DNA of 64,000 bases from UBA1447 sp964612185 (GCA_964612185.1 CAZTCR010000007.1:26297-90296); one strand, 5' to 3'; positions 24,778 through 34,835 are shown, counted from the stretch's first letter. Notes: generated from the letters alone by a model not told the origin. Program-made: numbers and translations.

Positions 24778-27395
24778 ACTTTCCCCGCCTCTCGTGCCAA
24801 TTCGTACAAAATGCCCATTGCCTCAATGGGTGTGAGGGTATTAACATCAATCGACCTGAGTTTTTCTGTGATTTCCCTTTCCGCATTGGAGTAAAATGAG
24901 ACCTGTTCTTCTTGCGAATCTACAGAATCAACAGCGGAACGCTTATTGGACTTGTTTAAATCTGTTTCTTCCAATTCTTTTAAAATCACTTTTGCTCTGT
25001 TAACAACACTGCTTGGTATACCGGCAAGTTTGGCAACTTCAATTCCATAACTGCCGTCGGCGCCGCCCCGGACAATTCTGCGCAAAAAAGTAATTTCATC
25101 GCCGCGTTTTTTTACAGCAATGTTATAATTCTTTACGCCCTCAACCTGTTCCTCCAGTTCGGTTAATTCATGATAATGTGTCGCGAAAAGCGTTTTTGCG
25201 CCCAATTTTTTGATGTCCGCCGTGTATTCGAGTACTGCCCTGGCAATACTCATACCGTCAAAAGTGGATGTCCCCCTGCCGATTTCATCGAAAACAATCA
25301 AGCTGTTACGAGTCGCGTGCGTGAGGATTGATGCGACCTCATTCATTTCAACCATAAATGTTGACTGGCCGGCAGACAAATCATCCGAGGCTCCTATTCT
25401 TGTGAAAATACTGTCGACAATACCAATACTCGCACTGGATGCAGGAACAAAACTCCCCATCTGTGCCAAAAGCACAATCAAAGCAACTTGACGCATATAG
25501 GTGGATTTACCGGCCATATTCGGACCTGTTATGATTGCGCAACGGTTCATTTTGCAATCAAGACCGGTGTCGTTGGGAACAAAAGGAGCACCTTCCAGCA
25601 TCAGTTCAACAACCGGATGCCTGCCATCTTTGATTTCAATTTCATTGCCTTTGCTCATTTCCGGGCACACATAGCTGTTTGAAGCCGCCGCTTGTGCCAG
25701 AGAGCACAGTGTGTCAATCACAGCGATTGCAGACGCTGTTTTTTGAATCCTGTTGTATTGTGCGGCAACAATTTTTCGTACTTCGTCGAAAAGTTCATAC
25801 TCAAGCCTGACGATTCTCTCTTGGGCACCTAACACTTTCGACTCCAGGTCTTTTAATTCTTGCGTAATGTACCGTTCACAGTTGGATAGAGTTTGTTTGC
25901 GGATATAACCGTCCGGAACGGAAGAGTTAAAGGAGTTTGGGATTTCAATGTAGTAACCGAAAACTCTGTTATAACCGATCTTTAATTTTTTAATACCTGT
26001 CCGTTCTTGCTCATTTGTTTGTATGGATGCAATGAACACCTTGCCGTTATTGGAAATATCCCGTAAAGAGTCCAGTTCTGTATTATAGCCATCGTTAATC
26101 ATTCCGCCCTCTCTGACGGAAAATGGCGGTTCTTCGACCATTGCGGAATCGATGAGTGCTGCAACATCGGTGAGTACATCAATGTCGTTATAGGTGTCCG
26201 TCAATAAAACGGCAGTGCACGATGAAAGCGCGCTTTTAATCTGCGGCAGCCATTTGATTGTCTCGGCCAATGCGCGCAGTTCCTTTGCATTGGCTGTTCC
26301 ATACACGATGCGTGCCATTAAGCGTTCCATGTCGTGTACACCTGACAAATAAGTCATCTCATCCTGCCGCAGAACTGAATCTGTGAGCAGTTCACGCACA
26401 GCATTATGTCGTTTTATGATTTTTGTTAGGCTGAGCAGCGGTTGTTCGAGCCAGTTTCTGATCAGTCGCTTGCCCATCGGTGTTTTAGTTTTGTCGATTA
26501 CCCAGAGTAAGGAGCCCTTTTTGTCTCTGTTGCGTATGGTTTCAATTATCTCTAAATTTCTTCGGGCAGTATAATCCAGCCGCATATACTGTGTATCGCT
26601 GTAAAAATCGATTTTGTTAATATTTTCCAGATTCGATTTTTGTACTTCACGCAAGTAAAAAAGAACACATCCAACCGCGCTCACTGCTTCGCGGAAACTT
26701 TCCAAATCGAGTGATTCAAGATTGTCCGCATGAAAATGTGTCAAAACCGAATGTTTTGATTTTTCATAGTCAAAGTCGTCCTCTGGCAGGGTCTCCAGTG
26801 TTGTATTTGTCCGACCGTTCAAAAATTCTTTTATTGTTTTATTTGTGCGGGTATCCGGATTGCATAAGATTTCCGATGGCAGATAATGCGCAAGTTCATT
26901 GATGATTTTATTCGTAATGCCCGGTGGCGTTAGCTGTGTTAAGTGCAATGCACCTGTCGAAACATCAACAAAACAAACGCCGGCCTTGTCATCACTTTGA
27001 TATACACAGGCAAGGTAATTGTTGCGTCCTTCTTCGAGCATGCTGCTTTCGATAACAGTACCCGGGGTCAACACTCGAACAACATCGCGGTTGACCAGCC
27101 CTTTTGCCAGGGCCGGATCTTCCGTTTGTTCGCAGATAGCAACCTTGTGACCGTTTGCGACAAGGCGTGCGATGTAGGAATCTGCGCTGTGGAAGGGAAC
27201 GCCGCACATGGGCGCGCGTTCCTCCTGTCCCCAATCCCGCCCTGTTAAAACGAGCTCAAGTTCACGCGAGGCAAGCTTCGCGTCATCAAAAAACATTTCA
27301 TAAAAGTCACCGAGGCGAAACAGCAGGATCGTATCGGCATATTGCTTTTTTATTTCAAAGTATTGCTTCATCATCGGTGTGATTTCAGCCATCAT
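24774..27395 (-). CDS. mutS: DNA mismatch repair protein MutS
   Basis: Recognises mispairs and small loops. 873 residues. The mismatch-contacting Phe-X-Glu motif is in LGDFYEMFFDDA (about 27-38). The ATPase has Walker A TGPNMAGKST (about 621-630), Walker B SLIVFDEIGRGTSTFDG and LFATHYHELTELE. Double ATG at the start; GGGAGG precedes. Overlaps mutL by 4 nt. Confidence 0.97.
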   Translation of the reverse strand: MMAEITPMMKQYFEIKKQYADTILLFRLGDFYEMFFDDAKLASRELELVLTGRDWGQEERAPMCGVPFHSADSYIARLVANGHKVAICEQTEDPALAKGLVNRDVVRVLTPGTVIESSMLEEGRNNYLACVYQSDDKAGVCFVDVSTGALHLTQLTPPGITNKIINELAHYLPSEILCNPDTRTNKTIKEFLNGRTNTTLETLPEDDFDYEKSKHSVLTHFHADNLESLDLESFREAVSAVGCVLFYLREVQKSNLENINKIDFYSDTQYMRLDYTARRNLEIIETIRNRDKKGSLLWVIDKTKTPMGKRLIRNWLEQPLLSLTKIIKRHNAVRELLTDSVLRQDEMTYLSGVHDMERLMARIVYGTANAKELRALAETIKWLPQIKSALSSCTAVLLTDTYNDIDVLTDVAALIDSAMVEEPPFSVREGGMINDGYNTELDSLRDISNNGKVFIASIQTNEQERTGIKKLKIGYNRVFGYYIEIPNSFNSSVPDGYIRKQTLSNCERYITQELKDLESKVLGAQERIVRLEYELFDEVRKIVAAQYNRIQKTASAIAVIDTLCSLAQAAASNSYVCPEMSKGNEIEIKDGRHPVVELMLEGAPFVPNDTGLDCKMNRCAIITGPNMAGKSTYMRQVALIVLLAQMGSFVPASSASIGIVDSIFTRIGASDDLSAGQSTFMVEMNEVASILTHATRNSLIVFDEIGRGTSTFDGMSIARAVLEYTADIKKLGAKTLFATHYHELTELEEQVEGVKNYNIAVKKRGDEITFLRRIVRGGADGSYGIEVAKLAGIPSSVVNRAKVILKELEETDLNKSNKRSAVDSVDSQEEQVSFYSNAEREITEKLRSIDVNTLTPIEAMGILYELAREAGKV

Positions 27396-27474
27396 CCCAC
27401 CTCCCCTCTCACAAATGTTTATTACCTGCTTTTCTGATACAGCCGGATTTTGACTGCATCATTTCTTTTATGGA

Positions 27475-27894
27475 TTACTCACAATCACAGCCGCACGATG
27501 AGCATTCGCCTCCGCAGCCGTGCTCATGCTCGGGCTCGGGCTCACAGGTTGCAGGGTCTTCGCCGCGTACACAAAGTGTTAAAATGCCTGTGATGTATTT
27601 CATCAAGTCGTCAATTTCCTGCCTTGCCGCTTGAAACACCTGCATATTTGGGTTGTCCATCACCAGCTTGTAAACCTCGGAGAAGCGTTTGTCATAGGCT
27701 TCAAGTTTTTGCTTGTCCGCATCTTCTTTGCCTGCTTCATTTTGGTAGGACATCTGAATCATTTGAATTTCACCGATTAAATTATTGAGCTCGGTATCCG
27801 CTTCGTTTACTGCGTTTGCTTTTTCGAGTGCCAAATACCTTTCGTCTTGTTGAATTGCCGCGCCGAGTTCCCTTGCCATTTTAACTAAATCCAT
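27475..27894 (-). CDS. YlbF/YmcA-family protein with C-terminal His/Cys-rich tail
   Basis: About 139 residues from the ATG at 27894 (AAGGAG upstream); the helical YlbF domain covers about 1-110 (MDLVKMARELG...YLALEKAN). In Bacillus, YlbF, YmcA and YaaT form a complex linked to RNase Y-dependent mRNA processing, biofilm and competence; transfer of that role here is an inference. The unusual part is the tail: after EPEP comes HEHGCGGECSSCGCDCE, with six Cys and two His in 17 residues, which looks like a metal- or cluster-binding site. It sits between miaB and mutS. Confidence 0.85.
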   Translation of the reverse strand: MDLVKMARELGAAIQQDERYLALEKANAVNEADTELNNLIGEIQMIQMSYQNEAGKEDADKQKLEAYDKRFSEVYKLVMDNPNMQVFQAARQEIDDLMKYITGILTLCVRGEDPATCEPEPEHEHGCGGECSSCGCDCE

Positions 27895-27946
27895 TGTTTT
27901 CTCCTTAATGTTTATTACTAACCGGATTTTCCGGTTGTTTGAATGA

Positions 27947-29422
27947 TTACTCAACTTTACTGATGCGCTGAATTAGTTCACCTTTTACCAACCATGTCAA
28001 CGCTTCGTTCACCTTGACCAATTGAAAACTGCCGATAACTGCCGGCGCAGCGGGAAACTCAATAATAGTGTTGCTTTCCGTCCTGCCCGAAATAATGCCG
28101 GAGCCTGCTTTGGTTTCCGATTCACAAAGTACCCTGTATGATTTACCTATCATTTCGGCAGTACGCTTAGCGGAGTTATTTTCTTGTAGAGCAGTCAATT
28201 CTTGAAACCATTTCACTTTTTCCTCATGACTGATATTATCCGTCAGGGACGCTGCGGCAGTACCTTTACGGGGTGAAAATATAAAAGTATATAATGAGGT
28301 AAATCTTGCTTGCTCAACAAGTGACAATGTGTCGCAAAACTCCTCATAACTTTCGCCGGGAAAACCGACGATGACATCACTTGTGACGGATAGTTCCGGC
28401 ATGACAAGACGGGCATAATCAAGAAGGCTTAAGTATTGTTCTCTCGTATATCCTCTGTTCATTTCCTGAAGAATACGGTTATTCCCGCTTTGAAAGGGTA
28501 AATGCAAGTGCTTTGCTACCTTACTGCAATCTGCCATGGTATCAAGCAGTTTGTGCGAACAATCTTTCGGGTTGGATGTCATAAATCTGATCATGAAATC
28601 CCCGTCTATTGTGTTGAGTTTGCGAAGTAGATCGGAAAAGTCTACAGATGATTTTTCGCCTTTTCCGTAAGAATTAACATTTTGCCCCAATAGTGTAATT
28701 TCCTTATAGCCCGATGCAACCAGTTCCGTCGCTTCCTCGATTACTTTATCCGCTTCCCTGCTGCGCTCACGGCCTCTGACATATGGTACTACACAATAGC
28801 TGCAATAGTTGTCGCATCCATACATAACCGGCAGCCATGCTTTGAACGCGCTGTCCCGCTTTTGCGGCAATCCTTCGGCAATTATACCATTCGAATCCGG
28901 CAGTTCAAATACTTGCTTTTCTCCGTTGATGCACCTGTAAATCAGTTCCGGCAGTTTATGGATTACATGCGTTCCGAACACAAGATCAACATACGGGTAG
29001 CTTCTTTTAATTTTTTCTGCAACATATTCCTGCTGCATCATACAACCGCAAAGAGCCAGTAAAAAGCCCGGTTTGGACTCCTTCAAATGTTTTAACGCAC
29101 CTATATTGCCAAGTACCCTGTCCTGTGCGTGTTCCCGAATGGCACAAGTATTCAGGAGAACCAAATCAGCCGCTTCTGAATCCTCGGTAATTTCATAGCC
29201 CATTTGGCAAAGCATGCCTTTTAGGCGTTCTCCGTCAGAGACATTACCTTGACAGCCAAATGTTCTTACATGTGCAAGAGGATTTTCCTTATTATGCCGA
29301 GCATAAAGGTTGGTCTCGTTTGCAGTATATTCCGGCTGTTTTTCCTGTACATCATTTGAAACCTTTATGATGTTATTAATTTTCTTTGTGTTCAAGTCTG
29401 AATTCCCTCCGGGCGGACACAA
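27947..29422 (-). CDS. miaB: tRNA-2-methylthio-N6-dimethylallyladenosine synthase
   Basis: Radical-SAM methylthiotransferase acting on i6A37 of tRNA. 491 residues. The N-terminal MTTase domain has three cluster cysteines in TFGCQGNVSDGERLKG, LLNTCAIREHAQDRV and CGCMMQ. The radical-SAM triad is in YGCDNYCSYCVVPYVRGRER (about 205-225), and a C-terminal TRAM domain follows. The N-terminal ~45 residues are an extra leader. Works downstream of MiaA in the same gene run. Only 5 nt separate it from the ECF S component gene. Confidence 0.95.
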   Translation of the reverse strand: MCPPGGNSDLNTKKINNIIKVSNDVQEKQPEYTANETNLYARHNKENPLAHVRTFGCQGNVSDGERLKGMLCQMGYEITEDSEAADLVLLNTCAIREHAQDRVLGNIGALKHLKESKPGFLLALCGCMMQQEYVAEKIKRSYPYVDLVFGTHVIHKLPELIYRCINGEKQVFELPDSNGIIAEGLPQKRDSAFKAWLPVMYGCDNYCSYCVVPYVRGRERSREADKVIEEATELVASGYKEITLLGQNVNSYGKGEKSSVDFSDLLRKLNTIDGDFMIRFMTSNPKDCSHKLLDTMADCSKVAKHLHLPFQSGNNRILQEMNRGYTREQYLSLLDYARLVMPELSVTSDVIVGFPGESYEEFCDTLSLVEQARFTSLYTFIFSPRKGTAAASLTDNISHEEKVKWFQELTALQENNSAKRTAEMIGKSYRVLCESETKAGSGIISGRTESNTIIEFPAAPAVIGSFQLVKVNEALTWLVKGELIQRISKVE

Positions 29423-29427
29423 TAAAT

Positions 29428-30138
29428 TTAAGCAGGTGTTTGCATAACACCAAATTTCATTTTTATCCGTTCAAGTTTTTTAAGCCAGATGTTGCCGAGT
29501 ATTAATAAAAAAATAGCGGTAGAAACAGCATGAGCCAAGTCAAAATATAAACTCGCTGTCAAAACAGCGATAACAGCCCCCCATGTTATAGGGCTGACAA
29601 ATCCAATAATATGCCAGCAGTTCATAATCAACCCAAATAGGATGCTGACAAAAAATCCAAATGCGACAAGTGATTTCGCGCCTTTGATTGCACCAATATT
29701 TTTAAACCCACCCGCAAGCAAACCGCAAAGACCCCACGCAAGCATCTGCCAAGGTGTCCATGCCCCTTGGCCAAAGAAAAAGTTTGAAGCAAGCGCAGAC
29801 ACAGCACCGGTTAAAAAGCCCGCTTGAGGGCCGAACGCTACACCTGCAATGATGACAATAGCCGTTGTTGGTTTTACCCCGGGCACAGCTGCAAACGCGA
29901 TGCGGCCGACAACACCCAGCGCTGCCATAACGGCAATGGGTACAATATCACGCGCTTTGGGCTTTCTCATTTCAAGGCTTAAAAAAAAGGGAAGAATGAA
30001 CAAAGTAACCATGACAGCAGACACAAGCGCATAGCCTGAGTTATACTTGAGAGCGTATAAAACAAGAAGGGTTATCGAAACAACCAGTACAACAACAGTA
30101 ACCGCCGTTGTCAGCCTCTTATTGCGTATTTTATCCAC
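29428..30138 (-). CDS. ECF transporter S component (substrate-binding membrane protein)
   Basis: 236 residues with about six to seven hydrophobic helices. The stretch DIVPIAVMAALGVVGRIAF, then PGVKPTTAIVIIAGVAFGPQ, is typical of S components of ECF vitamin transporters. The substrate is not evident. Genes of this kind linked to their own double ATPase and T component include a cobalamin importer in lactobacilli, and the corrinoid methyltransferases at 52-55 kb make cobalamin plausible, but this is inference. The start is probably GTG at 30138 and overlaps the ATPase gene by 28 nt. Confidence 0.85.
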   Translation of the reverse strand: MDKIRNKRLTTAVTVVVLVVSITLLVLYALKYNSGYALVSAVMVTLFILPFFLSLEMRKPKARDIVPIAVMAALGVVGRIAFAAVPGVKPTTAIVIIAGVAFGPQAGFLTGAVSALASNFFFGQGAWTPWQMLAWGLCGLLAGGFKNIGAIKGAKSLVAFGFFVSILFGLIMNCWHIIGFVSPITWGAVIAVLTASLYFDLAHAVSTAIFLLILGNIWLKKLERIKMKFGVMQTPA

Positions 30139-31898
30139 TCGTTTTTCACTTCCTCACAAGTAACTGTCTTTTGAAATAAACGCCCTGCAATACGATGAGC
30201 AACGGTTGTGTAGCACATATTTCCGCTGAAAAAGTTCTCCGGTGTTTCGATGTTTAGAATTCTGCCGTCAAACAGCATGGCACAGCTTTGCGAATACTCG
30301 GCAGCAAATTCAATGTCGTGCGTAACAGCCACCACGCTTAAACCGTCATTGCAAAGAGATTTTAAAAGCTCAGCCATTCTCCTTTTTGTCAGCGTATCTA
30401 TGCCTTTTGTCGGTTCATCAAGTAAAAGTATATCCGGCATTTTTATTAGCAGCATGCCCAAAGCCGCTCGTTGAAGCTCTCCGAAGCTGAGATCAAACGG
30501 ATGCTTATTTAGAATCATTTCAATTCCGAGCCTATTAATTATGTTTTGAAGATTGGGTGAAATCTTGCGATCAACTTCATTCAAAATACCGGTTGAAAAT
30601 AAGAACTGTTTTCCGGCGCTTAATGCTCCTTCTGTTTGCAACAAGTCATCAAGCACCGTATCAAAAGCAAACATACTCTGCGGGTTTTGCGGCAGATATG
30701 CAGTTTTTAAACCGTTCTCAACAAACTTAATTTTACCGGAATATGGTTTAATTATTCCGCTGATTAATCGCAGCAGCGTTGTCTTCCCTGCGCCGTTGCC
30801 TCCAACAATACTGAGTATTTCGCCTTTTTTTATTGTCACGGACAGATTATTGATGACATCTTCACTGTTTTTGCTAAAGCGGAAGCACAATGAATCCGCA
30901 ACAACGGCTAATTTGTCTTTGTTTTCTGACTCACTATCCTTGTAATCCTCTGTCTTGTTTATATTTTGCCTTGTTGTATCCGCCCCGGATGAATTGGGAA
31001 TATGGAGATGTTCTTGCGCCAATGTTTCGAACCACGGTTTTACTTCTCTAACGGTAACAGGGATATTAATCAAAGCACCCAAATCGTCCCTGCTTATTAA
31101 ATTGAGGTTTTTTGCATCAGGTAGAAGTGTGCTGATGTCAACATATATTTTTGACGGAATAGGTAACATTTCTCTTATTCTATCTTCACCACTTGCCGCC
31201 ATATAGGTTGCCGTATATTGGGGTGTATTAACACAGACAAGTTTACCGTCACTCATTACCGCTACCCGGTGAGCAAGCGAAAACACATCATCAATTCGAT
31301 GCTCGGAAAGTATAATGGTGATTCCGAGTTCACTGTTTAGGCGCAGCAGAATATCATACAGGTTGCGAGCGGCAATCGGATCAAGTTGTGAAGCCGGTTC
31401 GTCTAAAAGAAGCAACTCCGGTTGCAGGGCCATTATTGCGGCTATACTGACGAGTTGTTTTTCTCCGCCCGAGAGTTCGCTTGTTTTTTTATTGTAAACT
31501 TCTTCAATGCCAAAATATGATACAGTCTCGGCGACTCTTCTTGCAATAAGTGCGGGATGAAACCCAAGAGATTCAAGACCAAAGGCAAGTTCATGTCTTA
31601 CAGTATCGGTTACTATTTGATTTTCGGGTTTTTGCATGATTAAGCCTATTTTTGCGGCTGCATCTCTTTCCGGTAAGTGAGAGGTATCAATAGCATTAAA
31701 TACTACTTCGCCCGTTTTAGCTCCTCTCGGCTCAAGATGTGGCTTCAAATGATGCAAAAGTGTTGTTTTACCGCAACCTGAAGGTCCGCATAATAACAAA
31801 AATTCGCCCCGTTGCACCTCAAAGTTAATATCAATAAGTGTAGGCTTTTTTTCGCTTGCGTATGTAAAATTCAAATTCCGGACATGTAGAACCGCCAT
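30111..31898 (-). CDS. ECF transporter ATPase, two fused ABC domains
   Basis: 595-residue fusion of two ABC ATPases driving the ECF transporter. Domain 1: Walker A LLCGPSGCGKTTLLHHL (about 34-50), signature ELSGGEKQLVSIAA and Walker B ELLLLDEPASQLDP. Domain 2: Walker A IVGGNGAGKTTLLRLI (about 365-380), a degenerate signature DLSFGELQRAALG and Walker B DILLLDEPTKGID. The two nucleotide-binding domains normally come as separate EcfA and EcfA' proteins. Overlaps T and S component genes at both ends, so the three are translated together. Confidence 0.92.
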   Translation of the reverse strand: MAVLHVRNLNFTYASEKKPTLIDINFEVQRGEFLLLCGPSGCGKTTLLHHLKPHLEPRGAKTGEVVFNAIDTSHLPERDAAAKIGLIMQKPENQIVTDTVRHELAFGLESLGFHPALIARRVAETVSYFGIEEVYNKKTSELSGGEKQLVSIAAIMALQPELLLLDEPASQLDPIAARNLYDILLRLNSELGITIILSEHRIDDVFSLAHRVAVMSDGKLVCVNTPQYTATYMAASGEDRIREMLPIPSKIYVDISTLLPDAKNLNLISRDDLGALINIPVTVREVKPWFETLAQEHLHIPNSSGADTTRQNINKTEDYKDSESENKDKLAVVADSLCFRFSKNSEDVINNLSVTIKKGEILSIVGGNGAGKTTLLRLISGIIKPYSGKIKFVENGLKTAYLPQNPQSMFAFDTVLDDLLQTEGALSAGKQFLFSTGILNEVDRKISPNLQNIINRLGIEMILNKHPFDLSFGELQRAALGMLLIKMPDILLLDEPTKGIDTLTKRRMAELLKSLCNDGLSVVAVTHDIEFAAEYSQSCAMLFDGRILNIETPENFFSGNMCYTTVAHRIAGRLFQKTVTCEEVKNEWIKYAIRG

Positions 31899-32755
31899 TG
31901 AAGGCCCTCCTTTATCTCGATAGCCATTGGCAGAGACAACATGAAGAAATATGAGAAATAGCCAAAAACAGACACCGGATCAAAGCTGACCGTTTCCGCC
32001 GATGGAAAAAAACGAAAACTCGCCTTGCCGGCAATAAGAAGCGAAATGCTTATTGACATGAATACTAAAACAAATGCCAGGAGAAACCTGTCCTTTCGGC
32101 CAAAGATATAAGGGTTCATTTTAGTCATTCTGCCGGTTCCATATCCCCTGGCATGCATAGAATCTGCCGTTTGAACCGAATCTTCCATTGACCAACTCAA
32201 CAGCACTGAAATTTTCAGCATTGCCATTCTTAACCGTTTAGAAAGCTTTTTCTGTTCTTCACCATATATTCCTATCTGCGCATCGCTAATTTCGGAAACT
32301 TTTTTTGTCATCTTTGACACTTGCCCCAAGGTCATAGAAACAAGCAGTGCCGCGTTTGGAGAGAAACGACTTGTTAAAAAAAGAAATTTTTCACTGTCGA
32401 TCACACTTGTATAACAGGAAAACCAAAGAAGAATCGCGCAAAGTGCCGCACCTGAACAAAGCCCGAAATAAAAGCCCTCCGATATGATTGCCCAATCACC
32501 AATATAGAACATAACTGTTACACCATTTTTATTAAAGGCAGTGTTAATTAGTACGGTGACTAAATATATAGGCATACAAAATCGCAGCAACAATCGTATC
32601 GCTTTCTGACCATTCAATTTAACGGCAAGGGCAACGGAGGACGCAAGCGTAATAACCGAATAAACCGGATGAAAAGTTAGCATTGAAAACCCAATCGCTG
32701 CGGCGAACGGTAAAACAGCAACAGCGGGGTGATATGTATTCAAAGCAATTTTCAT
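31871..32755 (-). CDS. ECF transporter T component (transmembrane coupling protein)
   Basis: 294 residues, about six membrane helices. The coupling helices carry Ala-Arg-Gly motifs: SMEDSVQTADSMHARGYGTGR (about 190-210) contains the second ARG; a first segment with RLRMAMLKI is upstream. These motifs grip the ATPases in ECF modules. First gene of the T-A-S cassette, with GGAGGTGAAAG before the ATG, and 27 nt after the cysS stop, so it may be transcribed with cysE-cysS under the Cys T-box. Confidence 0.88.
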   Translation of the reverse strand: MKIALNTYHPAVAVLPFAAAIGFSMLTFHPVYSVITLASSVALAVKLNGQKAIRLLLRFCMPIYLVTVLINTAFNKNGVTVMFYIGDWAIISEGFYFGLCSGAALCAILLWFSCYTSVIDSEKFLFLTSRFSPNAALLVSMTLGQVSKMTKKVSEISDAQIGIYGEEQKKLSKRLRMAMLKISVLLSWSMEDSVQTADSMHARGYGTGRMTKMNPYIFGRKDRFLLAFVLVFMSISISLLIAGKASFRFFPSAETVSFDPVSVFGYFSYFFMLSLPMAIEIKEGLQWRFYMSGI

Positions 32756-32782
32756 CTTTCACCTCCGGCTAAACATAGAATC

Positions 32783-34183
32783 TTAACTCTCTTTGTGCCA
32801 TTTGACGCCTTGAGGCGTGTCTTCAATGATGATACCGATCGCTTTTAGTTCATCTCTGATTTTGTCGGCTTCCGCCCAGTTCTTCGTCTTTCTTGCAGCG
32901 TCTCTTGCTTGAATGAGAGATTCAACCTTTTCATCCAGTGTATCCATATTCCGGTTGTACAAGATACCCAGCACATCACAAAGCTCATCAAAAATCGACA
33001 TTGCTGTTTCGCAGACTTTTTTATCTGCATTCATATCAATGACTTTTGTGTTGATGTCCCTGACAAGTTCAAAAATGGCTGCCAGCCCGTCTGCGGTATT
33101 AAGGTCGTCATCCATTGCCTGAATAAACTGCTCGCGGCGACTGTTAAGCAGCTTCAATAAATCGTTGTTGTTTTCCGAACCTGTTTCCACAGCATTCTTA
33201 TATGCAAATTCCAAGCTTTCCCGGCAATTGTACAGACGAACCAAGGAGGCTTTACTTTGCTCAATAATATCGTAATTGTAATTGATTGGACTGCTGTAGT
33301 GCGATGATATCATCAGATAACGAATAGGTTCATATCCGTATTTTTCCGCCACATCGCGAACTGTGAAATAGTTGCCGAGTGATTTTGACATTTTTTGATT
33401 GTCGACATTAATGTAGCCGTTATGCATCCAGTAATTGGCGAAAGGTACGGCGTTGCAGCATTCACTCTGCGCAATTTCGTTTTCATGATGAGGGAAAATT
33501 AAATCCTGGCCGCCGCAGTGAATATCGATTGTGTTGCCCAAATAACGACGAACCATTGCTGAACATTCAATATGCCAACCCGGCCTGCCCAGACCCCACG
33601 GAGATTCCCAACTCGGTTCGTCAGGCTTTGCCGCCTTCCACAACGCAAAATCCATTGGTTCTTTTTTCAACTCACCTACCATGATCCTGGCACCGGATTC
33701 CAAATCTTCTAAAGGCTGATGGGAAAGTTTGCCATATTCTGCAAATTTTTTCGTACTGAAGTACACATCGCCCTTTGTTTCATATGCGTACCCTTTTTCA
33801 ATGAGTGTAGTGATAATGTTGATAATTTCTTGAATATTTTCGGTGGCTTTCGGGTGAAAGCTCGCTTCGCGTATGTTTAGCCCTGTTGCGTCTTTCCAAT
33901 ACTCCTCAATGTATTTTTCGGATATTTCGATAAAAGAGACGCCTTCTTCATTTGCCCTTTTAATAATTTTGTCGTCAATATCCGTAAAGTTTTGCACAAA
34001 GGTAACCTGATAACCGCTGAACTCCATGTATCTTCGTAATACATCAAACACGCAAAGCGGCCTTGCATTGCCTATATGAAAATAATTATAAACAGTCGGC
34101 CCACAGGCGTACATCTTCAGTTCACCCTCGGTAATAGTTTTCAGTTCTTCCCTTTGGCGGGTGAGTGTATTATATATTTTCAT
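32783..34183 (-). CDS. cysS: Cysteine--tRNA ligase
   Basis: Class Ia synthetase charging tRNA-Cys. 466 residues. Zn-binding Cys28 in YACGPTVYNYFHIGNARP, which also contains the HIGH motif (HIGN); KMSKSLGNYFTVRD is the KMSKS loop (about 266-279). Further Zn ligands are in GWHIECSAM and HHENE. Start overlaps the cysE stop by 14 nt. The pair is preceded by a T-box with a Cys codon, so low charging of tRNA-Cys should raise both Cys synthesis and charging. Confidence 0.96.
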   Translation of the reverse strand: MKIYNTLTRQREELKTITEGELKMYACGPTVYNYFHIGNARPLCVFDVLRRYMEFSGYQVTFVQNFTDIDDKIIKRANEEGVSFIEISEKYIEEYWKDATGLNIREASFHPKATENIQEIINIITTLIEKGYAYETKGDVYFSTKKFAEYGKLSHQPLEDLESGARIMVGELKKEPMDFALWKAAKPDEPSWESPWGLGRPGWHIECSAMVRRYLGNTIDIHCGGQDLIFPHHENEIAQSECCNAVPFANYWMHNGYINVDNQKMSKSLGNYFTVRDVAEKYGYEPIRYLMISSHYSSPINYNYDIIEQSKASLVRLYNCRESLEFAYKNAVETGSENNNDLLKLLNSRREQFIQAMDDDLNTADGLAAIFELVRDINTKVIDMNADKKVCETAMSIFDELCDVLGILYNRNMDTLDEKVESLIQARDAARKTKNWAEADKIRDELKAIGIIIEDTPQGVKWHKES

Positions 34184-34820
34184 TTTTCATATCCTCCGCT
34201 TTGTCTAATCTTTTTTCAAGCTGCTCTATTCTGATCATCATTTTGCAGAATTCCTGTGCAACAGGATCCGGAATATGCACCTGATCCATATCCTCAATAC
34301 GCTTGCCATTGCGCTTTACAACTCTCGCGGGCACACCGACGGCAGTTGAATCCGGCGGGATTTCATCCAGCACAACAGCGCCAGCGGCTATGTTTGAATT
34401 GTCGCCAACTTTAAACGGCCCAAGTACTTTCGCACCTGCCCCGATGGTCACGCGATTACCGATTGTCGGATGGCGTTTCCCAATATCCTTACCGGTACCG
34501 CCAAGCGTTACTCCCTGGTAAATCGTAACATCATCACCAATTTGAGTTGTCTCACCAATTACGACGCCCGTACCATGGTCAATAAACAGACGATGGCCAA
34601 TTTGAGCGGCCGGGTGAATTTCAATGCCCGTTTTCCGGACAGCCCTTTGGGATATCCAGCGGGCTGTAAAGAAAAGACCGTGATGATAGCACCAGAACGC
34701 TTTTCTGTGCATCCGGATGGCTCGAAGTCCCGGATACAACAGCAGTACCTCAAGCGAGGTGCGTGCTGCCGGATCCCTTTTTTTCACACACGCAATGTCT
34801 TCGCGTAAACGACTGAACAT
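34170..34820 (-). CDS. cysE: Serine O-acetyltransferase
   Basis: Makes O-acetylserine from serine and acetyl-CoA, the committed step of cysteine synthesis. About 216 residues, the short EpsC/CysE type. A helical N-terminal region (MFSRLREDIACVKKRDPAA) is followed by left-handed beta-helix hexapeptide repeats with catalytic-site elements (DHGTGVVIGETTQIGDDVTI, GGTGKDIGKRHPTIG and GAGAKVLGP). I start it at the ATG at 34820, 9 nt after GGAGGG; the frame is open further upstream but that part overlaps the T-box terminator and should not be translated. Overlaps cysS by 14 nt. Confidence 0.94.
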   Translation of the reverse strand: MFSRLREDIACVKKRDPAARTSLEVLLLYPGLRAIRMHRKAFWCYHHGLFFTARWISQRAVRKTGIEIHPAAQIGHRLFIDHGTGVVIGETTQIGDDVTIYQGVTLGGTGKDIGKRHPTIGNRVTIGAGAKVLGPFKVGDNSNIAAGAVVLDEIPPDSTAVGVPARVVKRNGKRIEDMDQVHIPDPVAQEFCKMMIRIEQLEKRLDKAEDMKNENI

Positions 34821-34835
34821 ACCGGCCAACCCTCC

